64,000 nucleotides of DNA from CBDCVN01 sp965223585 (GTDB lineage: Bacteria > Deinococcota > Deinococci > Deinococcales > Trueperaceae). The stretch spans positions 62,001-126,000 of the forward strand of contig CBDCWW010000008.1 of NCBI GenBank assembly GCA_965223585.1. Reading direction: 5' to 3'. A program made the position numbers and the translations under genes. Below, piece by piece: positions 25,445 to 34,778 of this stretch. Each line of letters opens with the position of its first letter. The stretch's first letter is position 1. The notes under the pieces are model-generated. The model was not told the origin of the DNA. It ran no database searches and saw only the letters and a program-made list of their open reading frames with translations.

Positions 25445-26428
25445 ATGATGAGTAAGAATAGCATTTCTTCTGAAAAGCCACTTTCGCCTATCAGCATTAA
25501 GGATGTGAGTAAGCACTACGGTAAGCGACCTGTGCTAAGTAAACTCACTTTTGATGTAAAAGCTGGAGAGGTCTATGCCTTAGTTGGCCCAAATGGAGCA
25601 GGCAAAACTACCATTATTCGTTTGGTAACAGGCTTGGCCTTTCCTACTTCAGGTAGTGTGCGCTTACTAGGCAAAGACCCTATTACTAACCCCAAGATTA
25701 AGCGTCTTCTAGGAGCAGTAGTAGAAGCACCTGCTGCTTTCTACCCTTATTTAAGTGGAAGAGAAAATTTGCGCTTGCACGCTAAATTAGCAGGTCGTGT
25801 AAACGAAAAACGTATTAATGAAGTTTTGGGTACGATGGAACTAAGTAATGCTGCTGAGCGAAAGGTAGGTATTTATAGTCTTGGCATGCGTCAAAGATTA
25901 GGGGTTGCTGCAGCTATACTTACTAATCCTGCGGTACTTATTCTAGATGAACCTGCCAGTGGTATGGACCCTTTGAGTTTACATCTTGTGCATCGTGTAT
26001 TACAAGAAGCTGCTGAACGTGGAGCAGCAGTATTATTATCTACACACCATTTAGATGAAGTTGTGGCTTACTGTAATAAAGTCGGCATTTTGGAAGAGGG
26101 AATACTAATAGATGAAGTACTGCTATCAAATCTAAGCGGGCGGTACCGAATAAGCGTGGACAAAACTGCTGCTACTATTGTGGCTTTGCAAAGCCAACCT
26201 TTTGTAGAAACTGTGCAAGCTCGTAGTGCAGACATAGTCTTTACATTAAATGATGAAAGCAGCTTGGGTAAACTAACAAGAACACTAAGTAATGAGGGCA
26301 TTCAAATTCTTGAACTTAGACCTGATTTCTTTGATTTAAAAAATTATTATGCTGAAAGAGTAACCGATTACACTGATTTTAAAAAGCCCCCAGTAAGTGA
26401 AGGAGTACATAATGTGGCAACTCCTTAG
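25445..26428 (+). CDS. ABC transporter ATP-binding protein
   Basis: A 327-residue ATPase with Walker A GPNGAGKTT (about residues 49-57), signature YSLGMRQRLGVAAA (about 144-157), Walker B AVLILDEPASGMDP (about 162-175) and the switch histidine in LSTHHLDEV. The C-terminal ~100 residues form the extension usual in ABC-2 type exporters. It powers the permease encoded by the next gene, whose start overlaps by 17 bases. Such pairs export drugs, lipids or peptides; the substrate is unknown. The ATG at 25448 is an equally likely start. Confidence 0.9.
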   Translation: MMSKNSISSEKPLSPISIKDVSKHYGKRPVLSKLTFDVKAGEVYALVGPNGAGKTTIIRLVTGLAFPTSGSVRLLGKDPITNPKIKRLLGAVVEAPAAFYPYLSGRENLRLHAKLAGRVNEKRINEVLGTMELSNAAERKVGIYSLGMRQRLGVAAAILTNPAVLILDEPASGMDPLSLHLVHRVLQEAAERGAAVLLSTHHLDEVVAYCNKVGILEEGILIDEVLLSNLSGRYRISVDKTAATIVALQSQPFVETVQARSADIVFTLNDESSLGKLTRTLSNEGIQILELRPDFFDLKNYYAERVTDYTDFKKPPVSEGVHNVATP

Positions 26429-27191
26429 TATTGAATGGGGTAAATTATGGCGCTTAGCAACTGTGCGTTTAAGTTTTTTCTTATTTATCTTTTTCCCCAT
26501 AGTGTGGGCTTATGCTCCGGGTGTTATAGATGTTTATGGATTTTATGTTATTTCAGCCTATCAAGTGCCTGCACTTTCCTTGCTATCTTCAATGGAATTT
26601 TTGCTACCTTTATTAGTAGCAATTGTCAGTTCTTCTCTTCTAGGGGCAGAAGTAGGTTACCACACTTTACCTACTGTTCTTCTACGTCCGGTATCACGCT
26701 CAAGCTGGTTTTTAGCCAAGTTAACTATAGCTGTTATCTTTCCTTTTATACTACTAGCCTTTTTACTAGTGGTGTCTTTACTAGCTGGTTTTCGCCTTCC
26801 AAATGGCTATGAAGCTTTCATTGGAGGTACAGGTTTAGGGGCAGGTGAACTAGTAGGCATAGGAGAGATGTTACCTTTAACAGCTTTAAAAGAGCTTGGC
26901 TATGCCTATACCTTGGCTGCAGCAAGCCTTGTACCTGTTAGCTGTTTAGCCCTATTCTTTACAGTGGTTTTTGGACAAGGAGTAAGTGGAGCTTTAGCTA
27001 CGGTTACCTTGCTCATTTTTATGAGACTTTTAGTGGTTTGGCCACAGCTTGAGCGCTATTTACTTACCACTCACCTGAATGCCTACGTTAGTCCTATAGA
27101 AAGCTTAGGCTGGACACTGTTTGGATTAGGTGTCTATGGCTCAATTTTTGCAGCTTGGTCAATGTTTATTTTTGAACGAAAAGACTTCTAG
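26412..27191 (+). CDS. ABC-2 type transporter permease
   Basis: A 259-residue integral membrane protein with about six hydrophobic segments. The first begins after MWQLLSIEWGKLWRLATVRL, the classic N-terminus of ABC-2 permeases, and others include MEFLLPLLVAIVSSSLLGAE and IAVIFPFILLAFLLVVSLLA. The ATG at 26412 follows an AAGGAG site with 7-base spacing, lies inside the ATPase gene and implies coupled translation. It ends 4 bases into the convergent aminotransferase gene. Confidence 0.87.
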   Translation: MWQLLSIEWGKLWRLATVRLSFFLFIFFPIVWAYAPGVIDVYGFYVISAYQVPALSLLSSMEFLLPLLVAIVSSSLLGAEVGYHTLPTVLLRPVSRSSWFLAKLTIAVIFPFILLAFLLVVSLLAGFRLPNGYEAFIGGTGLGAGELVGIGEMLPLTALKELGYAYTLAAASLVPVSCLALFFTVVFGQGVSGALATVTLLIFMRLLVVWPQLERYLLTTHLNAYVSPIESLGWTLFGLGVYGSIFAAWSMFIFERKDF

Positions 27192-28357
27192 TGTGTAGCG
27201 CAATATTCGCCTACTATAAGCTCTTCAAAAAGCCTTGGCAATTGTGGAGCGTGTAAAATATCTGCTAGGGCTTCCATAAGCTTTAAATAGTGGCGTGGCC
27301 TAGCATTTTCTCCCATTAGACCTAAACGCCAAATTTTACCAGCAGTTTTTCCTAACCCTCCAGCTACGCTTATATCATAATCATGCCGCAGCTGATGCCT
27401 TACCTTAGCGTCATCTACATTTTCAGGTAAGCTAACTGCTAAAACTGTTGGTAAACGATACTCATTAGGAATATAAGCTTTAAAACCCAATGTTTCTAAG
27501 GTTTGCAAAGTTACTTTCCCTACTACATATACACGTTGGGTACGATTATCAATGCCTTCTTCTAGTGCAGCACGAATTGCTTCGCCTGTAGCCCAATGAA
27601 GTTGCACTGGTATAGTGTGATGATACTGTCGTCCCTCATCACCTAAACCCCAATAACCAAGCATATCCAATGCATCGTTGTACCAAGTGCTCACCGGGGT
27701 TTTACGATTTTTAATGGCCTCAACAGCTTCTGCACTAAAGGCCACAGGAGCCAAACCAGGTGGTGCTGAAAGGCACTTTTGTGAACCTGTGTAGGCATAG
27801 TCTACATGCCATGTTTTCATATCAAACTCGAGCATTCCCACTGTAGTTACAGCATCAACAGAATAAAGCGCCTCAACTTCATGAGAAATTTCGCCAACTT
27901 CGGGTACGGGGTTTAAAACACCAGTTGAAGTTTCCCCATGAACCATAGCTATTAATTTTGGTTTAATTCTGTGGGCTTCAGCTCTTACTTTGTCTACATC
28001 AATAGGTGAGCCAGCTTCAAAACGCAAGGGGGTAACAATAGCACCTAGGCGCTTAGCCATCTCTATTTTTCGCTCACCAAAAACGCCGTTACTAACAATT
28101 AAAGCTTTTTCTCCTTGCTCGAGTAAATTAGCAAATCCTGCTTCCATACCCAGTGAACCTGTTCCTGACAGCAAGCTAGTAAAGCCATGTCCACCTGTTT
28201 TATAAAGTCTATGTAAATCTTCTACAATACGGTCATTGTAAGCAAATACTTCGGCATCCATGTGTCCACGCATGGGCCAACTCATAGCATCAAGTGACCG
28301 AGGGTGAATAGGCGTAGGGCCGGGGGTCAAGAGCAAGACTGGGTTCAAATTCTTCAT
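27188..28357 (-). CDS. Alanine-glyoxylate / serine-pyruvate aminotransferase family protein
   Basis: A 389-residue PLP-dependent class V aminotransferase. The N-terminus LLTPGPTPIHPRSLDAM, the substrate and cofactor region LLSGTGSLGMEAGFANLLEQ, SVDAVTTVGM, and the PLP-lysine motif TGSQKCLSAPPGLAP (Lys near residue 193) match alanine-glyoxylate and phosphoserine-like transaminases. It would transfer an amino group from alanine or serine to glyoxylate in the cytoplasm; hydrogenase-associated or serine-pathway variants look similar. I choose the ATG at 28357, preceded by TAGGATG. No operon partner. Confidence 0.88.
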   Translation of the reverse strand: MKNLNPVLLLTPGPTPIHPRSLDAMSWPMRGHMDAEVFAYNDRIVEDLHRLYKTGGHGFTSLLSGTGSLGMEAGFANLLEQGEKALIVSNGVFGERKIEMAKRLGAIVTPLRFEAGSPIDVDKVRAEAHRIKPKLIAMVHGETSTGVLNPVPEVGEISHEVEALYSVDAVTTVGMLEFDMKTWHVDYAYTGSQKCLSAPPGLAPVAFSAEAVEAIKNRKTPVSTWYNDALDMLGYWGLGDEGRQYHHTIPVQLHWATGEAIRAALEEGIDNRTQRVYVVGKVTLQTLETLGFKAYIPNEYRLPTVLAVSLPENVDDAKVRHQLRHDYDISVAGGLGKTAGKIWRLGLMGENARPRHYLKLMEALADILHAPQLPRLFEELIVGEYCATH

Positions 28358-28744
28358 TAAAACACATCCTAATTTAAAAACTGATGCCAACACAATAAAA
28401 AAACGACCACACCAAATACTGATGGGTCACTTCTTATGCAACACTCTGTAGTAAAGAGTGTTGCTGGCTAGAATGCTCGAGCAAAATGTAAAAGCATCAT
28501 TAAGAATTAAGTCTACTAAAAATTTACAGGTTTGTAAAGTATGACAATTAAGCCGCAACTGAAGCCTACTTTGAGGCATATTTGCTAGCACAAAACCTTA
28601 GGCTTGTTATGTTGTTATGGAACTTCTCTATAAGTTTTACAAGCAATTGCAGGTAATGATGAAGTAAAAATCTTAGCAAAAATACATTCAATATGCTATT
28701 ACATGTATAGAACCACCAAACCTTGATATCCATCTATAAACCTT
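28358..28744. other. Intergenic region with a perfect hairpin
   Basis: This ~390-base gap between two minus-strand genes contains a perfect 10-bp stem at 28438-28447 / 28455-28464 (GCAACACTCT / AGAGTGTTGC, 7-base loop). No T-run follows on either strand, so it could be an operator or mRNA element in the aminotransferase leader. Nothing else is seen. Confidence 0.5.
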
Positions 28745-29905
28745 CTAAAGTGCTTGGCTGTAAATAACTACAGCATCATCATAGTTTACTTCACGAGGAT
28801 TATTAACTAACAAACGCTGTTGTTTCATAGCATCTTTAGCCAGTTTAGGCACATCATTATCCCCTATGCCTACTTCACTTAGTTTTGTAACCATACCAAG
28901 TTTCTGTGCTAGATTTGTGAAGTAATTGGCAAGCCCAACAGCTTTTTCATTCACACTTCTGTTAATATCTTGGGGGTTAACAATATCAACTATTTTGGCG
29001 TAAAGCTCAGCACAAGCAGAGGCATTAAAACGTAATACATGTGGTAATACTAAAGCATTGGAAAGACCATGAGCTACGTGAAAAAGTGCTCCTACAGGAT
29101 AGGCCAGTGCATGTACTGCTGCTACGGGTGCGTTGGCAAAGGCTTGACCTGCTAGCATAGAACCTAACAGCATATTAGACCTAGCCTCTATGTTATGTTG
29201 CCCATTATGTACAACCTCTTCTATATTACTTGAAAGTAGACGCAGAGCTTCAAGAGCTAAATTATCTGAGAGGGGATTTTTCTTGTGCTTACTGGTATAG
29301 GCTTCAAGAGCATGTACCATAGCATCAATCCCTGTTGCTGCTGTGATATTGGCTGGTAAATTTAGGGTCAACTCAGCATCAAGCATTGCTATATCTGGAT
29401 AAAGCTGCTTAGATACTACTCCCTTTTTCTCTGTAGTGCCAGTAGTAACAATGGCAATGGGTGTAACTTCTGAGCCAGTTCCAGCAGTGGTGGGCACTAA
29501 AACTAGAGGCAAACTTCGTTTTCCTTTAGTTTGTTCAACTCCATAGATATTACTTAATGACTCTGTAGAATTACTCAAATAAGCCACTAGCTTAGCAACA
29601 TCCATAGAACTGCCCCCACCAAAGCCTATAACTATTTCTGCATTATGTTGATTTGCAGTTTCAAGAGCAGCAAGCACAGTGCTTTCTTTGGGATCTGCTT
29701 CTACGCCATCAAAAATAGTGATTTCATAGTCTTGGTTTTTTAGGTTGGTTAGGGGGTGCTCGAGTAAACCAGCTTGTATAATCCCTTTATCCGTAACCAG
29801 CATAGCTCTTTTATTTTGTACAGCAGGCAAAAGTTCACCTAAACGTTTAGTTGCGCCTGCTTCACAAATTATTGTTGGTGTAGTGTTAAATACGAAATTA
29901 TTCAT
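28745..29905 (-). CDS. Iron-containing alcohol dehydrogenase
   Basis: A 386-residue group III dehydrogenase. The NAD-binding GFGGGSSMDVAKLVAYL lies near residues 90-106, TTAGTGSEVTPIAIV near 146-160, and the metal-ligand residues are in GIDAMVHALEAYTS (Asp and His) and VAHGLSNALVLPHVLRFN (two His). These enzymes oxidise alcohols or reduce aldehydes with NAD(P) and Fe2+ (or Zn). The leader contains a stem-loop just before the AGGGA binding site. The gene adjoins the distal end of cassette array 1; a 52-base spacing from the last attC-like site makes it a flanking chromosomal gene or, less likely, the last cassette. Confidence 0.88.
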   Translation of the reverse strand: MNNFVFNTTPTIICEAGATKRLGELLPAVQNKRAMLVTDKGIIQAGLLEHPLTNLKNQDYEITIFDGVEADPKESTVLAALETANQHNAEIVIGFGGGSSMDVAKLVAYLSNSTESLSNIYGVEQTKGKRSLPLVLVPTTAGTGSEVTPIAIVTTGTTEKKGVVSKQLYPDIAMLDAELTLNLPANITAATGIDAMVHALEAYTSKHKKNPLSDNLALEALRLLSSNIEEVVHNGQHNIEARSNMLLGSMLAGQAFANAPVAAVHALAYPVGALFHVAHGLSNALVLPHVLRFNASACAELYAKIVDIVNPQDINRSVNEKAVGLANYFTNLAQKLGMVTKLSEVGIGDNDVPKLAKDAMKQQRLLVNNPREVNYDDAVVIYSQAL

Positions 29906-29916
29906 AAAAATCCCTG

Positions 29917-29947
29917 CCGTAGGGCATATTACAATACACCCCTACGG
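29917..29947 (-). promoter_or_regulatory. Stem-loop in the alcohol dehydrogenase leader
   Basis: CCGTAGGG and CCCTACGG form a perfect 8-bp stem with a 15-base loop, followed on the minus strand by CAGGGATTTTT and the ATG at 29905. It could end transcription coming from the cassette array or control the dehydrogenase mRNA. Confidence 0.45.
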
Positions 29948-29958
29948 TTCGCAGAAAA

Positions 29959-30069
29959 TCCTAACGGCTCTAAGCTCAGGGGTGCTCACTTTCCAATACA
30001 TCATCCTAAACTAATCCTACACTTACTTTGGCTGCTCGTGTGATCGTCCCACTGGAGTGCGAGTTAGGG
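29959..30069 (-). other. attC-like site A
   Basis: 111 bases from TCCTAAC to GTTAGGG. The inner dyad pairs AGCTCAGGGGTGCTCAC with the region CGTGTGATCGTCCCACTGG. It is the distal end of array 1, following the FRG gene. Confidence 0.78.
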
Positions 30070-30101
30070 TAATTCCTCTCAATTCGCATGATTACAAAGA
30101 A

Positions 30102-30869
30102 TTAATCTCTAGAGAAGCAGGTATCTGATACGTAACAATCAGAAAAGTTATGCCTGATTTTGAGTTCACCAGCAAAACCATCTAAATCTGGAAACAGCAG
30201 GCTTTGTCTAATCCCAAGTTGGTATAGTTGCTTTTGCACTTTTGATGCTTCTTCTTTTGAAAATACCAATCTTTTTATCCATTTATGTTCTTCATTCTCA
30301 AACGCTTTCTGTAATTCTTGAGTTGGGTCAGGTTGAATTGTAAACAAGCCTCCTTGGCCTGAAATCCTAGGTGTAACGTGTGGAGGAATATATAAGCCAA
30401 CTTCCTTATACTTAAAAGGGTCTTTGTTATTCTCTATTGAAATATACGCACAATCATGAAGTGCATAAACAGCTACCCCTGAGTCTAAAGGAAGTATTTC
30501 ACCGTTTAAGCTATTTAGCCTTGGTTGCGTTGCAAAATATAGTGCCACTAGAGGACTCGTACTCCAGTCCAATAAACGAGTAGGTAAACCATGATGTTGT
30601 GCTAAAGCTAGCCATTCCCATTCGTTATTTGGCTGTATATCAAGTACACCTAAAGATTGCCGTTTAAAGGATTCTAGAACCTCCTTCTCGTGGTCAACTA
30701 CTAAATAAGAATCATCGTTCTGGTAATTGCTTATACGCCCTGATGAAGGAATCAACTTATGTTTTTGCTCATTTGTAACACCGCGATAAATCACATGCCC
30801 ACAACCAAATTTCTCACTGGTGCATAACTCTATGAATTCTTTAAGGTTGCTACAGTTGATATTTTGCAT
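30102..30869 (-). CDS. FRG-domain protein (cassette gene)
   Basis: This 255-residue protein carries an FRG domain: IYRGVTNEQKHKLIPSSGRI near residue 27 and the hallmark WLALAQHHGLPTRLLDWSTS followed by PLVALYFAT at about 85-113. FRG domains (named for a conserved FxRG motif) are found in accessory and biological-conflict genes, and their activity is not well defined. It fits one cassette exactly: the ATG begins 10 bases after the GTTAGAG box of site B, and the stop is about 30 bases before site A. There is no signal peptide. Likely a defence or toxin-type effector, by context. Confidence 0.85.
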   Translation of the reverse strand: MQNINCSNLKEFIELCTSEKFGCGHVIYRGVTNEQKHKLIPSSGRISNYQNDDSYLVVDHEKEVLESFKRQSLGVLDIQPNNEWEWLALAQHHGLPTRLLDWSTSPLVALYFATQPRLNSLNGEILPLDSGVAVYALHDCAYISIENNKDPFKYKEVGLYIPPHVTPRISGQGGLFTIQPDPTQELQKAFENEEHKWIKRLVFSKEEASKVQKQLYQLGIRQSLLFPDLDGFAGELKIRHNFSDCYVSDTCFSRD

Positions 30870-30879
30870 TATGGCATTA

Positions 30880-30992
30880 CTCTAACGGTACGGAGCTCAG
30901 GTGTGCACACTTTTAGTGACACTCCCCTGAAACAAATTTCAAACTTAATTGCGCCCCACGTGTGTGCATCACATTGAAGCGCCTAGTTAGAC
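30880..30992 (-). other. attC-like site B
   Basis: 113 bases from CTCTAAC to GTTAGAC, with inner arms GAGCTCAGGTGTGCACAC and GTGTGTGCATCACATTGAAG. It separates the predicted nuclease cassette from the FRG cassette. Confidence 0.85.
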
Positions 30993-31027
30993 TAGGAAAG
31001 GCACGCACCTCAAACGAATAAGAACAA

Positions 31028-32173
31028 CTAAGCACTTTGTGAATTTGAGGCATTAAAATCCATTCCCTGACTAAGATTCTCTAAATCATATAGTTTGACC
31101 ACTGTTCCAGACTTAGCTTGCAAAATGCCATTGAATAATGTTTCTAGGCTTACCTTATGATGAAAACGAACTAAACTATACCTCTGAGTAATTAGCTGTT
31201 CTCGCTCTTTTTCTTGTTTTGGATCGTAATAACGATGGCAGTAGCCATTGCATTCTAAAACCAGCATTAATTCTCCAACAAAGAAATCAACTTTGTACTT
31301 ACCAATAGGATAATTGTAGTGCAGGTTAAAACCTTTAAAAACTTGGGATAGCACTTCTCGCCACTGGATTTCCATTGAGGTATCAGGCTTGATAAAGTTC
31401 CCTACTTGACCAAACATCTTTTTCTTGAGTTCTATGCCAACCACAGTGTCCATTCCCAAAGCAATTTTAGGTACATCATCTAAATGATAACCATTCATAC
31501 GAGATGCTTTACCACCTACAGAACGAATTGTTCCCAAGTCTAGCTTGATAGGTTTTATATCATCTTTGTGTTTTCTAAGGTAGCTGTTGAGGGTGCTTTC
31601 TGGAATATCGAGGAATTTAACAATATCTTTCTTAGTAGCAATTTTATTATTGACAGAACAAGTAAAACCAACTTCCTGAATGAGTTTGACTGCATCTATG
31701 TAGTTCCTTTGAGCAATTTGCTGGATGTTAGGAGAAAGTCCACAAGCTTGTTTTACTGCTGCATCAAGGGCAGTGCGTACTAGAGATGATTGTAATATGA
31801 CGCATCTTTTACCAATATGCTTTTGATTTTGTCTAAGAGCATCATGGGCAAGCCCTAAAGCATAGCCACGAATCAAGGATTCAATGATGGGGGTAGTGTA
31901 AACGTTGATTTTTCTTCCTTGATATGGACTATTGTTAGCAACAACTTCTATTGATTTAGGCACCATGCCCAAATCCTCATCTACAAAGGGTTTCAGTGTT
32001 TTTGAGGGCCAGTTAAGCACCATGCGTTTTAAGGGTGCATGGTCCATTCCTAATAACTCAGCAGTACCTCTCTCACTCATAACTGCAGTACCATCATCCA
32101 AAACATAGCCATCACAAATGACATTGGGGATTAATTCAACTTGCCCATAATAGGTTGCTTTTTGCTCAATCAT
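31028..32173 (-). CDS. Predicted DUF559-like nuclease with antirepressor-like N-terminus (cassette gene)
   Basis: This 381-residue protein has a front part with GTAVMSERGTAELLGMDHAP, resembling the N-terminal domain of phage antirepressor-like proteins, and a middle helix-turn-helix-like stretch (IVKFLDIPESTLNSYLRKHK). The C-terminal ~110 residues look like a DUF559/Vsr-type endonuclease: HYNYPIGKYKVDFFVGELML, VLECNGYCHRYYD and LITQRYSLVRFH, giving a D-x(n)-E-x-N core as in PD-(D/E)XK enzymes. It fills a single cassette between sites C and B with a ~140-base leader. A DNA-sensing or -cleaving role is inferred; a phage-derived regulator is the alternative. Confidence 0.65.
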   Translation of the reverse strand: MIEQKATYYGQVELIPNVICDGYVLDDGTAVMSERGTAELLGMDHAPLKRMVLNWPSKTLKPFVDEDLGMVPKSIEVVANNSPYQGRKINVYTTPIIESLIRGYALGLAHDALRQNQKHIGKRCVILQSSLVRTALDAAVKQACGLSPNIQQIAQRNYIDAVKLIQEVGFTCSVNNKIATKKDIVKFLDIPESTLNSYLRKHKDDIKPIKLDLGTIRSVGGKASRMNGYHLDDVPKIALGMDTVVGIELKKKMFGQVGNFIKPDTSMEIQWREVLSQVFKGFNLHYNYPIGKYKVDFFVGELMLVLECNGYCHRYYDPKQEKEREQLITQRYSLVRFHHKVSLETLFNGILQAKSGTVVKLYDLENLSQGMDFNASNSQSA

Positions 32174-32314
32174 AATTCACCTGCTCTGTAAGGTTTCTCT
32201 GGATTGCTAAAGTAAGGCAGGCCAACCAGAGTACTTGGCTTTTCGGGGTCGACATCCCTAGCCTCACACTGTTCCACTATACAATATTTTGTATTTTTGT
32301 AAGAAATTTCGAGC

Positions 32315-32427
32315 GTCTAACGACATTAAATTCAGATGTTCACACTTCTAATTGCGTTCCCCTGAAACTAATTTTACACTTAATTGCGCCCCACATGTGT
32401 GCGTCACATTGTAGCGCTAAGTTAGGT
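32315..32427 (-). other. attC-like site C
   Basis: 113 bases from GTCTAAC to GTTAGGT, with inner arms TTCAGATGTTCACAC and GTGTGCGTCACATTGTAGCG. It lies downstream of the PARIS pair. Confidence 0.83.
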
Positions 32428-32593
32428 TTCATACAAAAATAGCTTTTCACAATACTGTTGCCAGTGATGCACACCTTGAGAAGGTACAAGTGGTAGGATA
32501 TTCGGTTAAATCTTATTTCCTTTCTTTGCGAAATGTTGTTTGACAGCTTTATGGTCTATTTTTGCAAGAATGTAATTCCTAATTATACTAATT

Positions 32594-33409
32594 TCAAGCA
32601 GCTAGACGTTTTATCTGTTGACTTAGATAAAGAACATCCACATTTGATTGATTGTTCGGCAACAATGCAATCATTTGCCCGTACAACATTTCTTGTGACA
32701 TACTTTTAAGGTTGCTGTGGTTCTTTATATAGTTAATAACTGCATTTGATAAGAAATGACCCCGAATTAAATATTTTACATCTCTATTACTAGCTATAAT
32801 TAGATCCTCTGCACGTTTAAGCTCACTTTCTGTAAAATGCTCTTTTAATTCTTTAAATTTACCTGTCACGCTAGTGAGGTTTGGTTTATGTGAGCGATTT
32901 GATTTTAAGAAACGTGTACAATTTCTGCCTAAAACCTCAATACCTTTGTTGAAAAACTCATTTGCAAAGTCATACTTCAGCAGTTCTTTAAAATCACTCA
33001 CAAAACTTTCTAACCATAAAGAAACTTCTGCAACTTGCATTTTGGAAGAACGAGAAAATATATGTATAGCTTTTGCTATATTATGTGGACAATACATAGT
33101 GTTTTCAATAGAGTAACCATATGTGTAAAGTATTCTAGGATGGTTTTTCTGAGAGTTACTTACATAAGTGTAATCGCTGTCTCTAGCAACAACAATATCA
33201 ATATCATTTTCTGAAACTGCATCTTCGTATTTAGCAATTTCTTCCTTACCACCAGCAACTTTAAAGTAAACATCTACTACGTGATTTATTTCGAATATTG
33301 TACTCCAAAAGGGTTCGTCGTCCTCACCCTCAATATAAACAACAAATTTACTTTTATGAAATTTTGATAGTGTATCAAGTGCTTTACGAGAATAACTTAA
33401 TCTGCCCAT
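32594..33409 (-). CDS. ariB: DUF4435/TOPRIM protein, AriB-like (PARIS defence)
   Basis: A 271-residue DUF4435 protein. The TOPRIM-type acidic residues are visible: VVYIEGEDDEPFWSTIF at about 23-39 and DIVVARDSDY at about 71-80, with KVAGGKEEIAKY between them and the family motif YGYSIENTMYCP. In the PARIS anti-phage system, AriB is the effector nuclease held by the ATPase AriA and released when a phage anti-restriction protein is sensed; E. coli AriB cuts a tRNA. The start codon lies inside the AriA-like gene (13-base overlap), matching the usual ariA-ariB order. The assignment rests on domain pair, order and overlap; other AAA+DUF4435 systems are possible. Confidence 0.8.
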   Translation of the reverse strand: MGRLSYSRKALDTLSKFHKSKFVVYIEGEDDEPFWSTIFEINHVVDVYFKVAGGKEEIAKYEDAVSENDIDIVVARDSDYTYVSNSQKNHPRILYTYGYSIENTMYCPHNIAKAIHIFSRSSKMQVAEVSLWLESFVSDFKELLKYDFANEFFNKGIEVLGRNCTRFLKSNRSHKPNLTSVTGKFKELKEHFTESELKRAEDLIIASNRDVKYLIRGHFLSNAVINYIKNHSNLKSMSQEMLYGQMIALLPNNQSNVDVLYLSQQIKRLAA

Positions 33410-34716
33410 ACTATATCTTCCATGTCAATTATATTATCTTTCCAGCCCCCCGCTATTTCAGGAGAGTGAGTTGCAACAATAATTTGTGCTGATGAATTTA
33501 ACTTTTTTACAGAAGAGATAATTTTCTCTTGCCACTCAATATGAAGGGAAATTTCAGGTTCGTCAGCAAGAAAAACAAAGGGTTGATTTTTTTGTAATAG
33601 AGTTTCGATCAGAAGGATTAAGAGTTGTTTCTCGCCCGATGAAAGGTCAAGTAAATCAATTGATTTACTATCTTTCATTACAAGTAATTTGCCTGTTGAA
33701 TATTCAATATTTAACTGCTTATCCACCATAAACTCAGCAGCAATTTTTAGAAATTGTTTTATTGGCTTGAATATTTCTTGTTTTTCCTTTTCCGCTTCTA
33801 AAGAAAGATTGATAATATGTTGCGTCCTTTTTAATAGAGGAAGAGGCACAATTGACGTTATAGCAAGTTCTAGTCTTTTATCAGGTGGTATGTTTTCCCC
33901 CTGATCCAAAACCCTTTTTATATTTGTCAAACTATCAGTTAATTCTGCAAAATGTTTGTCAATCTTCTGATTTATTTTCTCATCTGAGATGCCGAGTTCC
34001 CTGTAAGCTTTGGTAAGTTGCTTTTTCTGTTTCTGTAACTCAATTCGTGAAGGCATTATATTTCTGTCAAAGCCATCATCAAATAGCATGGATGTCAAAA
34101 CGTCTTTTTGAAACTTTGACGAAACATCTTTCTCTTTTTCTGCAAGACTTAATTGATACGTTGTTAATGCATTGCTTAACTGTTCAATTCGTTTGTCAAT
34201 AATAGGCCTATGAGTCTGTTTAGCACGTCTAAATCCATATATTTCTTCGTCAGTATAGTCGTCATTGGAAATCCTATGCACAGATAAAGAAGCTACGTTT
34301 ACAACAGCTTCAATCTGATCACGAATTTCTAGATACTCTTCTGTTATCCGAGTGGAGTGAGTAACATGATATCTTTCCACGCCTTTTGGGTGTAAAGGAA
34401 TCCTAAAGCTCTTCTTTCCAATTTTGAAATTCGCAATATCGTAGGGTCTGTCAGAAACAGATTCCTTTTGAACAGATATGGTTCTTTGCTTACTTTTGTC
34501 TTTAAGTTTAATTATGATTTCATCAAACTGGAGGAAATATAGTAAACCTAGATCAACTCTCAAAACAGCTTGAAGCATATCCATGAAGGTGGTTTTGCCT
34601 GTGCCATTCTTACCTATAAGAATGCTGACATCATCAAAAAAGTTTGTCTTTGCAATATACTTACCCCAGAAGCCTTCAACGCTAACACTTGACACATAAA
34701 ACATAGCACTCTCCAT
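33397..34716 (-). CDS. ariA: ABC-type/AAA ATPase, AriA-like (PARIS defence)
   Basis: A 439-residue SMC/OLD-type ATPase. Walker A GKNGTGKTTFMDMLQAVLR lies near residues 35-53, a long helical middle contains coiled-coil-like segments, the signature DLSSGEKQLLILLIETLL is near 361, Walker B FVFLADEPEISLHIEW near 382, and the H-loop VATHSPEI near 418. AriA forms the sensing scaffold of PARIS. The start may be ATG 34716 or, with a GGAG site 7 bases before it, ATG 34704. A MITE and an ISAzo13-like element sit upstream at 34779-36241, between the gene and its cassette boundary, and may have separated it from a promoter. Confidence 0.8.
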   Translation of the reverse strand: MESAMFYVSSVSVEGFWGKYIAKTNFFDDVSILIGKNGTGKTTFMDMLQAVLRVDLGLLYFLQFDEIIIKLKDKSKQRTISVQKESVSDRPYDIANFKIGKKSFRIPLHPKGVERYHVTHSTRITEEYLEIRDQIEAVVNVASLSVHRISNDDYTDEEIYGFRRAKQTHRPIIDKRIEQLSNALTTYQLSLAEKEKDVSSKFQKDVLTSMLFDDGFDRNIMPSRIELQKQKKQLTKAYRELGISDEKINQKIDKHFAELTDSLTNIKRVLDQGENIPPDKRLELAITSIVPLPLLKRTQHIINLSLEAEKEKQEIFKPIKQFLKIAAEFMVDKQLNIEYSTGKLLVMKDSKSIDLLDLSSGEKQLLILLIETLLQKNQPFVFLADEPEISLHIEWQEKIISSVKKLNSSAQIIVATHSPEIAGGWKDNIIDMEDIVWAD

Positions 34717-34778
34717 GTAAGATACTTTCTATTAGTTGAAACCATTAATTCAGAATGAACAAGGCAGCATTAAACATT

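Noticed and set aside
28438..28464. Perfect hairpin as a rho-independent terminator
   Set aside because: No T-run follows on either strand and the stem is not GC-rich; kept only as a structured element.
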